Below, one piece after another: positions 7,912-14,492 of a DNA stretch of 47,249 nucleotides. Numbering within the stretch: the first letter of the stretch is position 1; the number at the start of each line of letters is the position of its first letter. This stretch comes from Candidatus Parcubacteria bacterium (GTDB taxonomy: Bacteria; Patescibacteriota; Minisyncoccia; UBA6257; 2-01-FULL-56-20): contig DAIDJL010000002.1 in the NCBI GenBank assembly GCA_027450205.1, positions 157,758-205,006 on the forward strand, written 5' to 3'. A program made the translations under genes and the position numbers. The notes below the pieces were generated by a model. It saw only the letters and a list, made by a program, of their open reading frames with translations, had not been told where the DNA came from and ran no database searches.

Positions 7912-8883
7912 TCAGAAAAGCGGTGCCTGCGTATCGAGCGGTTTTTGTTTCATCCGCGTCTTTGCCGCGGACCGTTCCGCCGCCGCGGGGAAAAGAAGCC
8001 GCTTGAGCAGCGTGCTGAATCCCATTTTTTCAAAATATGCGGCGGCGGCGCCGGTACCCTCCGCCGGCGCAAGTTTTTCGATGGCCGGGATATCAATGGG
8101 CGCGTGGCGCTCGAGCGTCACAAGCGCCTCCGAAAGCTCTGCCTCCTTTCTGAATGCGCCGAATCTTTCCCGGATTTTTGCAAGGCCGCCGTCATCTGCT
8201 GCGCTGCCGGTCGGTGCGGCGGCGTCGAGCTGCTTGTACATCTCTCTCACGGTGCCAAATCGTTTTATTAGCTCAAGCGCCGTCTTCGGGCCCACGCCCG
8301 GCACGCCTTTGATGTTATCCGACGAATCACCGACAAGCGCCTTGTAATCCACAAGCTGGTTCGGCGCGAGGCCGTATTTTTCCATCACCGCCGCCTCGTT
8401 ATAAATTGTCGTATCGCTCACGCCTTTATTGAACGTCTGCACGACGAGCTTATCGCCTTCCACCATCTGCAATGTGTCGCGGTCACCGGTCAAAATGACC
8501 ACCTGCACGTCCGGCAGTGTTTTGAATTTTTCCGCAAGTGTCGCAATGAGGTCGTCCGCTTCATACCCCGCCTTCTCAAATGTTGTTATCCCGAACGCTT
8601 CAAATAATTTATGCGCCTCTATTATTTGTGAAACGAGCTCATCCGCGGCGGGGGGGCGTTGCGCCTTATACTCGGCATATTTTTCATCGCGAAACGTCGG
8701 CTCCGGCCGGTCAAAAAGTGCGGCGGCATAATCCGGCCGCTCCTCGCGCCACAGCTTGAGCAAAATACTCGCAAGGCCGTAAATGGCGCCCGACGGCGCC
8801 CCGTTCGGCGCGGTGAACGGCGGCAGGGCGTGGAACGACCGATGAATGATCGAATTCGCGTCGATGAGTAATAATTTTTTCAT
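7912..8883 (-). CDS. Free-standing 5'-3' exonuclease (Pol I N-terminal domain type)
   Basis: 323 residues, starting MKKLLLIDANSI at 8883. It carries the PIN/FEN-type metal ligands in LLIDANSIIHRSF, YEADDLIATLA and ILTGDRDTLQ, followed by the H3TH DNA-binding segment GDSSDNIKGVPGVGPKTA. The polymerase and proofreading domains of Pol I are absent and the protein ends naturally after a basic tail. It should remove 5' flaps and RNA primers during lagging-strand maturation. The ATG overlaps the TGA of tsaE in an ATGA, so translation is probably coupled. A polymerase-only partner may be encoded elsewhere. Confidence 0.92.
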   Translation of the reverse strand: MKKLLLIDANSIIHRSFHALPPFTAPNGAPSGAIYGLASILLKLWREERPDYAAALFDRPEPTFRDEKYAEYKAQRPPAADELVSQIIEAHKLFEAFGITTFEKAGYEADDLIATLAEKFKTLPDVQVVILTGDRDTLQMVEGDKLVVQTFNKGVSDTTIYNEAAVMEKYGLAPNQLVDYKALVGDSSDNIKGVPGVGPKTALELIKRFGTVREMYKQLDAAAPTGSAADDGGLAKIRERFGAFRKEAELSEALVTLERHAPIDIPAIEKLAPAEGTGAAAAYFEKMGFSTLLKRLLFPAAAERSAAKTRMKQKPLDTQAPLF

Positions 8884-9374
8884 TTTGTTCGCCGTGATGG
8901 CCGGGGTCTCGTTATTACGATGGTCCGCTCGTTTTCTTTCCTGCCATATTTGAATTGCAGCCGTATGGCATCTTTCGGGAGGAATCGCTTCGCCTGTTCC
9001 GGCCATTCTATCAACACCACGTTATGCGGCCCGTTAAGAATGACATCGAGCTCAAGTGCCGCGAGATGTTCCGGTTTTTTCAAGCGATACGCATCAATAT
9101 GGAAAACATCCTTGATCTTCCGTCCCTGTATTTTATGCCTTCGCATCAAAATAAACGTCGGGCTCGTCACGCGCTTTTTCGATCCCAGCCCTTTTAAAAA
9201 TCCCTGCACGAAGGTGGTCTTCCCCGCACCAAGATCCCCCCGGAGCGCAAATACGCTCGCACGTTTTTTCGCCGTTGCCGTGCCGCCCGCAAGCGCCCGC
9301 GCGATATCATATCCTACTTTTTTCGTCTCTTCCGAAGAAAAAGTCCGATATGTTTCTGTTTTTTTGGGTGACAT
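8880..9374 (-). CDS. tsaE: tRNA t6A biosynthesis ATPase TsaE
   Basis: 164 residues. Walker A GDLGAGKTTF, followed by the SPTF motif and the IDAYRL and IEWPE segments that define TsaE. It works with TsaB, TsaC and TsaD to put threonylcarbamoyl on A37 of ANN-decoding tRNAs; those partners are not in this window. The start at 9374 (MSPKKTET) is the first sensible ATG; any start able to encode the conserved N-terminus overlaps the end of the lamin-tail gene (68 nt with this start). The 3' end overlaps the exonuclease start by 4 nt. Confidence 0.92.
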   Translation of the reverse strand: MSPKKTETYRTFSSEETKKVGYDIARALAGGTATAKKRASVFALRGDLGAGKTTFVQGFLKGLGSKKRVTSPTFILMRRHKIQGRKIKDVFHIDAYRLKKPEHLAALELDVILNGPHNVVLIEWPEQAKRFLPKDAIRLQFKYGRKENERTIVITRPRPSRRTK

Positions 9375-9882
9375 AAATGAAGAATAACAAGAAGAATGAT
9401 GCAACGCCCAGCATGAGCGCGATAAGATCTCCCGGCGGCAGCTGTGGCGAGAGCGGGACGCCGACCGGATATCTATTCGCGCGCACCGCCGTGTCTATCG
9501 TTCTGTTTGCCGTGCCGGGCGTGGGATAGGTAAACACAAAGTGCGCGATCGGTGTCGTGCCATAATCCACGCGCGAGAAGCTTTTCCCTTCCGGCGCGTC
9601 GCCGGCGAAACTCGCCTGATCCACCACCCGCCCATCCGGCCCATATAACAATACTGCCCCGTCGACGTTTTTCAAAGCGAGCTTGTCCTGCGCCTTCTTT
9701 AAGATCAGATAGCCGCCGGGAGAGATCCGATAGCCGTCCAGTGAAAATCTTTTCTTGGCGCCGTCGCCAAGCGCATAGCCGTTCAGGATTGCCGGCGCCG
9801 CACCGTCGTTATAGAGCTCAATGAATTCTCCGGCCGCATCATTGCCGACCGGATTCGGAAGCCATTCGTTGACGTAGAGCAT
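9307..9882 (-). CDS. Lamin-tail domain protein with C-terminal membrane anchor
   Basis: 191 residues. Residues 1-115 form a lamin-tail (LTD) fold: VNEWLPNP and GEFIELYNDG at the start, then LNGYALGDG and the closing FVFTYPTPGTAN. A single membrane segment follows (about 151-172), with a short basic tail. LTD domains in bacteria are usually exported, but no signal peptide precedes this one: an in-frame TAA lies ten codons upstream of the ATG with no other start between. It may be tail-anchored, or exported by another route. It sits between ruvB and tsaE in the same direction and overlaps tsaE by 68 nt. Function unknown. Confidence 0.75.
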   Translation of the reverse strand: MLYVNEWLPNPVGNDAAGEFIELYNDGAAPAILNGYALGDGAKKRFSLDGYRISPGGYLILKKAQDKLALKNVDGAVLLYGPDGRVVDQASFAGDAPEGKSFSRVDYGTTPIAHFVFTYPTPGTANRTIDTAVRANRYPVGVPLSPQLPPGDLIALMLGVASFFLLFFIYVTQKNRNISDFFFGRDEKSRI

Positions 9883-9916
9883 GCGCCAAAGGATAGCGCA
9901 GGAAGGTTAAAAATAT

Positions 9917-10927
9917 CTAAAGCAGTTCTTCGTAACCTTTTATCTTCAGATGCCGATATGCTGCAGGCAAAACGATCCGTCCGGCGGAAGAACGCTGCAG
10001 GAATCCGAGCGTCATAAGATATGGCTCATAAATATCCTCAATGGCGCCGCGATCCTGTGCGAGCGCCGCGGCGATGGTATTGATGCCGACCGGACCGCCA
10101 TGGAACTTCTCGATGATCGTCATAAGAAGCTCGCGATCCTGCGGCTCAAGGCCCACTTCGTCAACCTCAAGCATCGCAAGCGTCTTTCGCGCGGCGTCTT
10201 CGTCAATGACGCTTTCGCCATGCACTTCGGCGAAATCGCGCGCGCGGCGCAACAGCCGGTTGGCAACGCGCGGCGTGCCCCGCGACGCACGGGAGAGAAT
10301 ATCGATCGCTTCCGGCTTTGCCTCCACGCCTAAGATCGCCGCCGAGCGCTTTACTATTTTCTTAATATCGTCAGGCGTGTAATAGCCGAGCCGAAGCGTA
10401 GCGCCAAACCGCGAACGCAACGGCTGAGACAAAAGATTCTCGCGCGTCGTCGCGGCGATCAGCGTGAACGGCGGAAGGTCAAGCGAGAGCGTCCGCGCCG
10501 ACGGTCCTTTGCCGACGACGAGGTGCAGCTTGCGCGCCTCCATCGCCGGATATAAAACTTCTTCGATCATCGGATTGATGCGGTGCGCTTCGTCGATGAA
10601 CAATATTTCGCCCGGCGTCAGATTGGTAAGTACCGCAGCGAGGTCGCCCGCCTTCTCAAGCGCAGGGCCGGAAGTGGTTTTTATCATACCCCCCAGCTCC
10701 CGAGCGACCAGATATGCCAGGGTCGTCTTTCCCAACCCCGCAGGGCCGGAAAATAAAAGGTGGTCGGCGGATTCGCCGCGCTTTTTTGCGGCGCCCAACA
10801 GCGTCTTTAAATTATCTTTTATTTTTTCCTGGCCGATATACTCATCCCACTCGGCGGGCCGGAGGGTGAGATCGATATTCGGGTCTTCCTTCCCGGCAAG
10901 GTTGTTTTTTGGGGGTGTTTTTGGCAT
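9917..10927 (-). CDS. ruvB: Holliday junction branch migration ATPase RuvB
   Basis: 336 residues. Conserved start LRPAEWDEYIGQEKIKDNL, Walker A GPAGLGKTTL, Walker B LFIDEAHR, sensor 1 AATTR and the C-terminal winged-helix with GINTIAAAL and YEPYLMTLGFLQR. It is the hexameric motor that drives branch migration with RuvA. The start at 10927 (MPKTPPKN) is preferred over an ATG seven codons earlier because it leaves room for the control region shared with the divergent RNA gene. It heads a probable operon ruvB - lamin-tail - tsaE - exonuclease. Confidence 0.97.
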   Translation of the reverse strand: MPKTPPKNNLAGKEDPNIDLTLRPAEWDEYIGQEKIKDNLKTLLGAAKKRGESADHLLFSGPAGLGKTTLAYLVARELGGMIKTTSGPALEKAGDLAAVLTNLTPGEILFIDEAHRINPMIEEVLYPAMEARKLHLVVGKGPSARTLSLDLPPFTLIAATTRENLLSQPLRSRFGATLRLGYYTPDDIKKIVKRSAAILGVEAKPEAIDILSRASRGTPRVANRLLRRARDFAEVHGESVIDEDAARKTLAMLEVDEVGLEPQDRELLMTIIEKFHGGPVGINTIAAALAQDRGAIEDIYEPYLMTLGFLQRSSAGRIVLPAAYRHLKIKGYEELL

Positions 10928-10951
10928 AGGATTTAAGCGGGTTGGCAAGGC

Positions 10952-10980
10952 TTGACAAATAATATTCTATATGCTAACAT
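10952..10980 (+). promoter_or_regulatory. Strong sigma70-type promoter for the structured RNA
   Basis: Consensus -35 TTGACA (10952-10957), 17-bp spacer, and an extended -10 (TGC then TAACAT, 10975-10980). It points right into a gene-free stretch and away from ruvB. It is among the best promoters in the window. Confidence 0.75.
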
Positions 10981-10986
10981 ATCCCA

Positions 10987-11363
10987 GTGCTCAATAAATA
11001 TGGGCCGCTGGCAAATCGAACAAGTTCATTGAAAGTAGCTGATTCAGATCTGGGGGCGGGAGTTATTTCTAAAAACTACAGGACGAACCGGTTTCGGCTG
11101 GTTCCATCCTTTGAGTAATTCTAGCCTCTTTTATCATTAGATAGAAGAGATCATTATCCTTTCGCGAGGAATTGCCCCCAGGTCTGAGTCTACTACGTTT
11201 ATGCAGGCTTAGCACATTTATAGTGCCCGCGCCTATTCTCCATATAATGATTATAACAGCGGGCATAGCGCACCCGTCGCGGCATTGATCGCTCCCCGGC
11301 GATCTGCCGCGACGGAATCGGTTCCTCAAACTGATCCGACCAGAAATGGTCGGCTGTTTTTTT
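10987..11363 (+). ncRNA. Structured non-coding RNA, about 377 nt, family not recognised
   Basis: The stretch between ruvB and pilB has no convincing coding frame but has a strong plus-strand promoter and a perfect intrinsic terminator. Visible helices: a 13-bp long-range stem (11045-11057 with 11174-11186, one G-U) enclosing a hairpin with GAACC/GGTTC arms (11085-11104); a 7-bp stem (11224-11230 with 11259-11265); a two-part hairpin of 11 plus 6 bp (11274-11315); a 7-bp hairpin (11317-11335); and the terminator hairpin. It lacks the GAGGAAAGUC and ACAGAA cores of RNase P RNA, the tRNA-like ends and tag frame of tmRNA, and the SRP RNA tetraloop region. The 5' end is set about 7 nt after the -10. 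A divergent known RNA is possible. Confidence 0.7.
11336..11363 (+). terminator. Intrinsic terminator of the structured RNA
   Basis: Perfect 7-bp stem CCGACCA/TGGTCGG with a GAAA loop (11336-11353), followed three bases later by seven T on the plus strand. It ends 27 bp before the 3' end of convergent pilB. Confidence 0.85.
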
Positions 11364-11390
11364 ATTTATGATCGCGGCCCGATCGTCAGC

Positions 11391-13067
11391 TCACCACACC
11401 AAATCTCCCGTCGCGCCCATCACCTCCTCGAACGTCGTCTTGCCCTCCAGCACCTTCAGTATTCCATCCTGCTGCATCGTAACCATCTCCTGCCGCTGAG
11501 CAACCTCGCGCAAAGCGACCTCCGACGCTTCATGTAAGATCGTTTTTTCAAGATCCGACCCGCCTTCTAAAAATTCAAACACCCCCACGCGACCTTTATA
11601 TCCGATGCCGTTACACCTCGCGCAGCCCACCGGGGTATAAATTTTATAGTTCTCGTACGCCTTTTTATCCACCTTGGCGGGCAATGCGGCAAGAAATGTT
11701 TTTATTTTCTCCGCGGTCGCCGCATCCGCCGGCGCTTCTTTTTTACAGTCCGAGCAGAGCACGCGTACCAGGCGCTGGGCGATCGCGAGAGAGAGGGCCG
11801 GCCCGATCGAAACCGCCTTCACACCGAGATTAATCAGGCGGGGCACCGCGCCGACGGCATCGTTCGTGTGCAGCGTTGAGAGCACAAGGTGTCCGGTGAG
11901 CGCAGCTTCGAGCGCGATATCCGCGGTCTCCAGGTCGCGCACCTCGCCGACCAGGATCACGTCCGGATCCTGGCGGACAATGGCGCGCAAGCCATTGCCG
12001 AAAGTATATCCCGCCTCATCATCCACCTGCGTCTGCTCTACGCCCTCAATGCGGTACTCGATCGGGTCCTCCAGAGTGATGATCTTCATTGTCGGGTCGT
12101 TCATAGTGCGGAGAAACGCATACAGCGTCGTCGTCTTCCCGGAACCCGTCGGCCCGGTATTCAAAATCAGCCCGTTCGGCTGGGCGATTTTTTTCTTCAC
12201 CAGCGCGAGATTGTCGGCGCGCAAGCCGAGGTCCGGCAGCCCCACCATCGTCGCCGACGGATCAAGGATTCTCATGACGATCGTCTCGCCGAACTCCGCC
12301 GGGATCACCGACACGCGCATCTCTATGTCCTTATCGCCAAGCCCGATCGTAAAGCGCCCATCCTGCGCCGCATCGCGCACGTTCAGCTTCATCTCGGAAA
12401 GCAGCTTGATGCGCGACACGAACGTGTGATAGGCGTCGAGTGGAATATCGTCGAAAATATCGTGCAACAATCCGTCAATGCGGAAGCGGAGTTTTGCTTT
12501 TTTTTCTCCCGCCTCGGTATGGATGTCCGACGCGCGCAACCCCATCGCACCAGCCAAAATGATCTCAATGAGCGCGACCGGCGAAGCATTCACAAGCGAG
12601 AGCGATGAGATCTCTTTGTTCACAGCATCAATAGTGATGAGTTTTGCCTTTAGGTCTTCAAGCCGTTTTTTTGTAATCTCAACTTTTCCCGTGATATTTT
12701 CCGCCTCCGGCTTGATGAACTGATAAAATTTCCACGCCGCTTCCATGCTGGATGGCGAAACAACGACCACCTTCACTTCATATTTTTTTGCTGCCAGCTC
12801 CTCCGCGACTTTTTTCGCGGCGGGCAGCCCGGGATCTATCGCTGCAAGCGCGACCTTGTTGGATTTCAGCTCTATTGCGGCAACTTTTGCTTCTTTCGCC
12901 TCGTTTTCAGGCAGTATCCTCACCGCATCAAGCGCCACGGGAATCTTTCCAAGATCCGCATAGGTAAGGCCAAGTTTTTCGGCGAACCGCTGGGCGGCGC
13001 GCTCCTCTCCATCGCGTCGGAGCTTCGCCAGCCTGTCCCTAAGGTCGTTTTGGGGCGCATCGAGCAT
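11391..13067 (-). CDS. pilB: Type IV pilus assembly / type II secretion ATPase (PilB/GspE family)
   Basis: 558 residues. An N-terminal regulatory domain (about 1-160) is followed by the motor core: LRFRIDGLLHDI, Walker A TGPTGSGKTTTLYAF, Asp box DPIEYRIEGVEQTQV, Walker B RQDPDVILVGEVRD, and the His box STLHTNDA. A four-cysteine zinc site (LCSDCK and CARCNGIGYKGR) marks the PilB/GspE branch rather than the PilT retraction branch. It powers pilin polymerisation from the cytoplasmic face. No other pilus gene is adjacent. The start at 13067 is set by a promoter whose -10 TATCAT is 8 nt upstream. It is divergent from yebC. Confidence 0.93.
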   Translation of the reverse strand: MLDAPQNDLRDRLAKLRRDGEERAAQRFAEKLGLTYADLGKIPVALDAVRILPENEAKEAKVAAIELKSNKVALAAIDPGLPAAKKVAEELAAKKYEVKVVVVSPSSMEAAWKFYQFIKPEAENITGKVEITKKRLEDLKAKLITIDAVNKEISSLSLVNASPVALIEIILAGAMGLRASDIHTEAGEKKAKLRFRIDGLLHDIFDDIPLDAYHTFVSRIKLLSEMKLNVRDAAQDGRFTIGLGDKDIEMRVSVIPAEFGETIVMRILDPSATMVGLPDLGLRADNLALVKKKIAQPNGLILNTGPTGSGKTTTLYAFLRTMNDPTMKIITLEDPIEYRIEGVEQTQVDDEAGYTFGNGLRAIVRQDPDVILVGEVRDLETADIALEAALTGHLVLSTLHTNDAVGAVPRLINLGVKAVSIGPALSLAIAQRLVRVLCSDCKKEAPADAATAEKIKTFLAALPAKVDKKAYENYKIYTPVGCARCNGIGYKGRVGVFEFLEGGSDLEKTILHEASEVALREVAQRQEMVTMQQDGILKVLEGKTTFEEVMGATGDLVW

Positions 13068-13104
13068 TTGATATGATGATACCCCTTGGATATAATGCAA
13101 GCAA
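13068..13104. promoter_or_regulatory. Interlocked divergent promoters of pilB and yebC
   Basis: Plus: TTGATA (13068-13073), 17-bp spacer, TATAAT (13091-13096), 9 nt before the yebC ATG. Minus: TTGCTT (13104-13099), 17-bp spacer, TATCAT (13081-13076), 8 nt before the pilB ATG. Each -35 lies just in front of the other gene's start codon, so the promoters should be mutually exclusive, and both messages have almost no leader. Confidence 0.7.
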
Positions 13105-13105
13105 C

Positions 13106-13642
13106 ATGTCAGGGCACTCGCACTGGGCGGGAATAAAACATAAAAAAGAGATCACCGACAAAAAACGGGCGAAGGTGTTTTCAAAATCGCTCAAACTGAT
13201 TTCGGCTGCGGCGCACGGCGAACCAAACCCGGACTTCAATCCGCGATTGCGCACCGCAGTCGCCAAGGCGCGCGAGGTCGGCGTGCCAACGGACACGATC
13301 GAGCGCGCAATCAAGCGCGCCGCCGATCCGTCGGAAAAGCTCGAGGAGCTATTATTCGAAGCATACGGCCCGGGCGGCGCGGCGATCATCGTTGAGGTCT
13401 TAAGCGATAACCGCAACCGCGCCGTACAGGAAATAAAAACCATATTGCGCGACCACGGCGGCAAGTGGGCGGAGTCCGGAAGCGTGCAATGGGCGTTTGA
13501 AGCGGCCGACGGCGGGCGGGCCGCAAAATTTCCCCAGGAAATTCCGGATAAAGAAGAAAGGCAAAAGCTTGCAAACCTCCTTGAGGCGCTCGAAGAAAAC
13601 GACGATGTCCAAAACGTTTATACCAACATTATTCTTTCATGA
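13106..13642 (+). CDS. yebC: YebC/PmpR (TACO1) family protein, short form
   Basis: 178 residues. It begins MSGHSHWAGIKHKKEITDKK and continues through NPRLRTAVAKAREVGVP and EAYGPGGAAIIVEVLSDNRNR, all diagnostic of the family. YebC proteins are usually about 240 residues. Here the sequence jumps from SVQWAFE almost directly to the final segment LLEALEENDDVQNVYTNI, so about 60 residues of the middle region are missing while both ends are kept. Family members have been described as transcription regulators and, more recently, as translation factors for difficult peptide bonds. It is followed by ruvC with an ATGA overlap, as in many bacteria. Confidence 0.92.
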   Translation: MSGHSHWAGIKHKKEITDKKRAKVFSKSLKLISAAAHGEPNPDFNPRLRTAVAKAREVGVPTDTIERAIKRAADPSEKLEELLFEAYGPGGAAIIVEVLSDNRNRAVQEIKTILRDHGGKWAESGSVQWAFEAADGGRAAKFPQEIPDKEERQKLANLLEALEENDDVQNVYTNIILS

Positions 13643-14109
13643 TCGCGCTCGGCATTGATCCAGGGACCCGGAGGATAGGGTATGGCATCGTCGGGTGCGA
13701 CGGGCCGGAAATCGTATTTATCGATGCGGGGATCCTTGCTATAACCGCAACGGACGACATACCGGCGCTTGAGGAGGTGAAAAGGGGCGTTGACGCACTC
13801 ATCAAAAAACATCGCCCGGACGTGGTCGCCGTCGAAAAACTCTTCTTTGCCAAAAATACCAAAACCGCGCTTGCGGTGGCACAGGCGCGCGGAGTCATTC
13901 TCCTTGCAACTAAAGAGCGTGGCGTGCGTATAAAGGAATACACCCCGAACGAAGTAAAGTCCGGCGTGGCGGGATATGGTATGGCGGATAAAAAGGCGGT
14001 GCTCAAGATGGTCCGCCTTATCCTCCACAAGCAGGACCTCAGGGTGATCGATGACGCAAGTGATGCGCTCGCGCTCGCGATATTATCCACAGGTGACCGA
14101 CTTGCTTGA
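13639..14109 (+). CDS. ruvC: Holliday junction resolvase RuvC
   Basis: 156 residues, the usual length. It starts MIALGIDPGTRRIGYGIV, with the first catalytic Asp in GIDPGT. Further acidic residues are in VAVEKLFFAKN and the DDASDALALAI box near the C-terminus. It cuts four-way junctions after RuvAB branch migration. The ATG overlaps the yebC stop by 4 nt, so the two are translationally coupled. A promoter for the next small gene begins within its last codons. Confidence 0.97.
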   Translation: MIALGIDPGTRRIGYGIVGCDGPEIVFIDAGILAITATDDIPALEEVKRGVDALIKKHRPDVVAVEKLFFAKNTKTALAVAQARGVILLATKERGVRIKEYTPNEVKSGVAGYGMADKKAVLKMVRLILHKQDLRVIDDASDALALAILSTGDRLA

Positions 14110-14133
14110 CAGCACGTGGTGATACAATATACT
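14106..14133 (+). promoter_or_regulatory. Promoter of the small acidic protein gene
   Basis: Consensus TTGACA (14106-14111) and TATACT (14128-14133), 16-bp spacer. The -35 overlaps the ruvC stop region. The predicted start near 14140 gives a leader of about 30 nt. Confidence 0.7.
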
Positions 14134-14170
14134 GGTTGAAAAATAAAAAGGTCGTGAAACTTTGCAACCT

Positions 14171-14347
14171 ATGGTGACTGAATTATTTCCGTTAAAACTC
14201 GCGTTCCGCGGGTTGAGCGACGAAGAAGGCGATGAGGTTGAGACCAACAGCCCCGACACCGACCTCGACGATGCGGGCGATGATGAAGATGATCTCCCTG
14301 GCGCCGCTGATTCCGATGACGCGGATGATGATGGAGCGCTAGAATAA
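14171..14347 (+). CDS. Small highly acidic protein, 58 aa
   Basis: 58 residues. A short hydrophobic N-terminus (MVTELFPLKLAFRGLS) is followed by about 40 residues made mostly of Asp and Glu with Ser, Gly and Ala. No family recognised. It has its own promoter (TTGACA/TATACT) and a very strong terminator just after the stop, so the unit is real and likely well expressed. The ATG at 14171 is preferred over a TTG three codons upstream. There is no clear Shine-Dalgarno. The acidic tail suggests a protein that binds basic partners such as ribosomal proteins or polymerase, or a nucleic-acid mimic; this is inference from composition only. Confidence 0.6.
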   Translation: MVTELFPLKLAFRGLSDEEGDEVETNSPDTDLDDAGDDEDDLPGAADSDDADDDGALE

Positions 14348-14353
14348 CAGCAA

Positions 14354-14425
14354 AACAAGCACTCTCTTTTGTGGCTTACGCGCAGATATCCCCAACCCAC
14401 AAAAGAGAGTGCTTGTTTTTTATTT
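14354..14425 (+). terminator. Terminator with a 21-bp perfect stem
   Basis: Arms 14354-14374 and 14397-14417 are perfectly complementary, with a 22-nt loop and a T run after the second arm. It closes the acidic-protein unit and insulates the penicillin-binding protein gene. It resembles the hairpin at 21111-21177 in design. Confidence 0.85.
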
Positions 14426-14492
14426 CTTATAAAAAACAATAGGGCATACAAGAAAAGGGAGAAAAGAGGTAGAATGAAAGGGCGTTTTATCC

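Noticed and set aside
11069-11329. 86-codon minus-strand frame inside the structured RNA
   Set aside because: It has no start signal, its sequence is low quality, and it runs against the strong promoter and terminator of the plus-strand RNA.
10987-11363. RNase P RNA, tmRNA or SRP RNA identity for the structured RNA
   Set aside because: The GAGGAAAGUC/ACAGAA core, tRNA-like ends with a tag frame, and the SRP GGAAG/AGCA motifs were looked for and not found. A partial GAGGAA at 11166 is in the wrong place.
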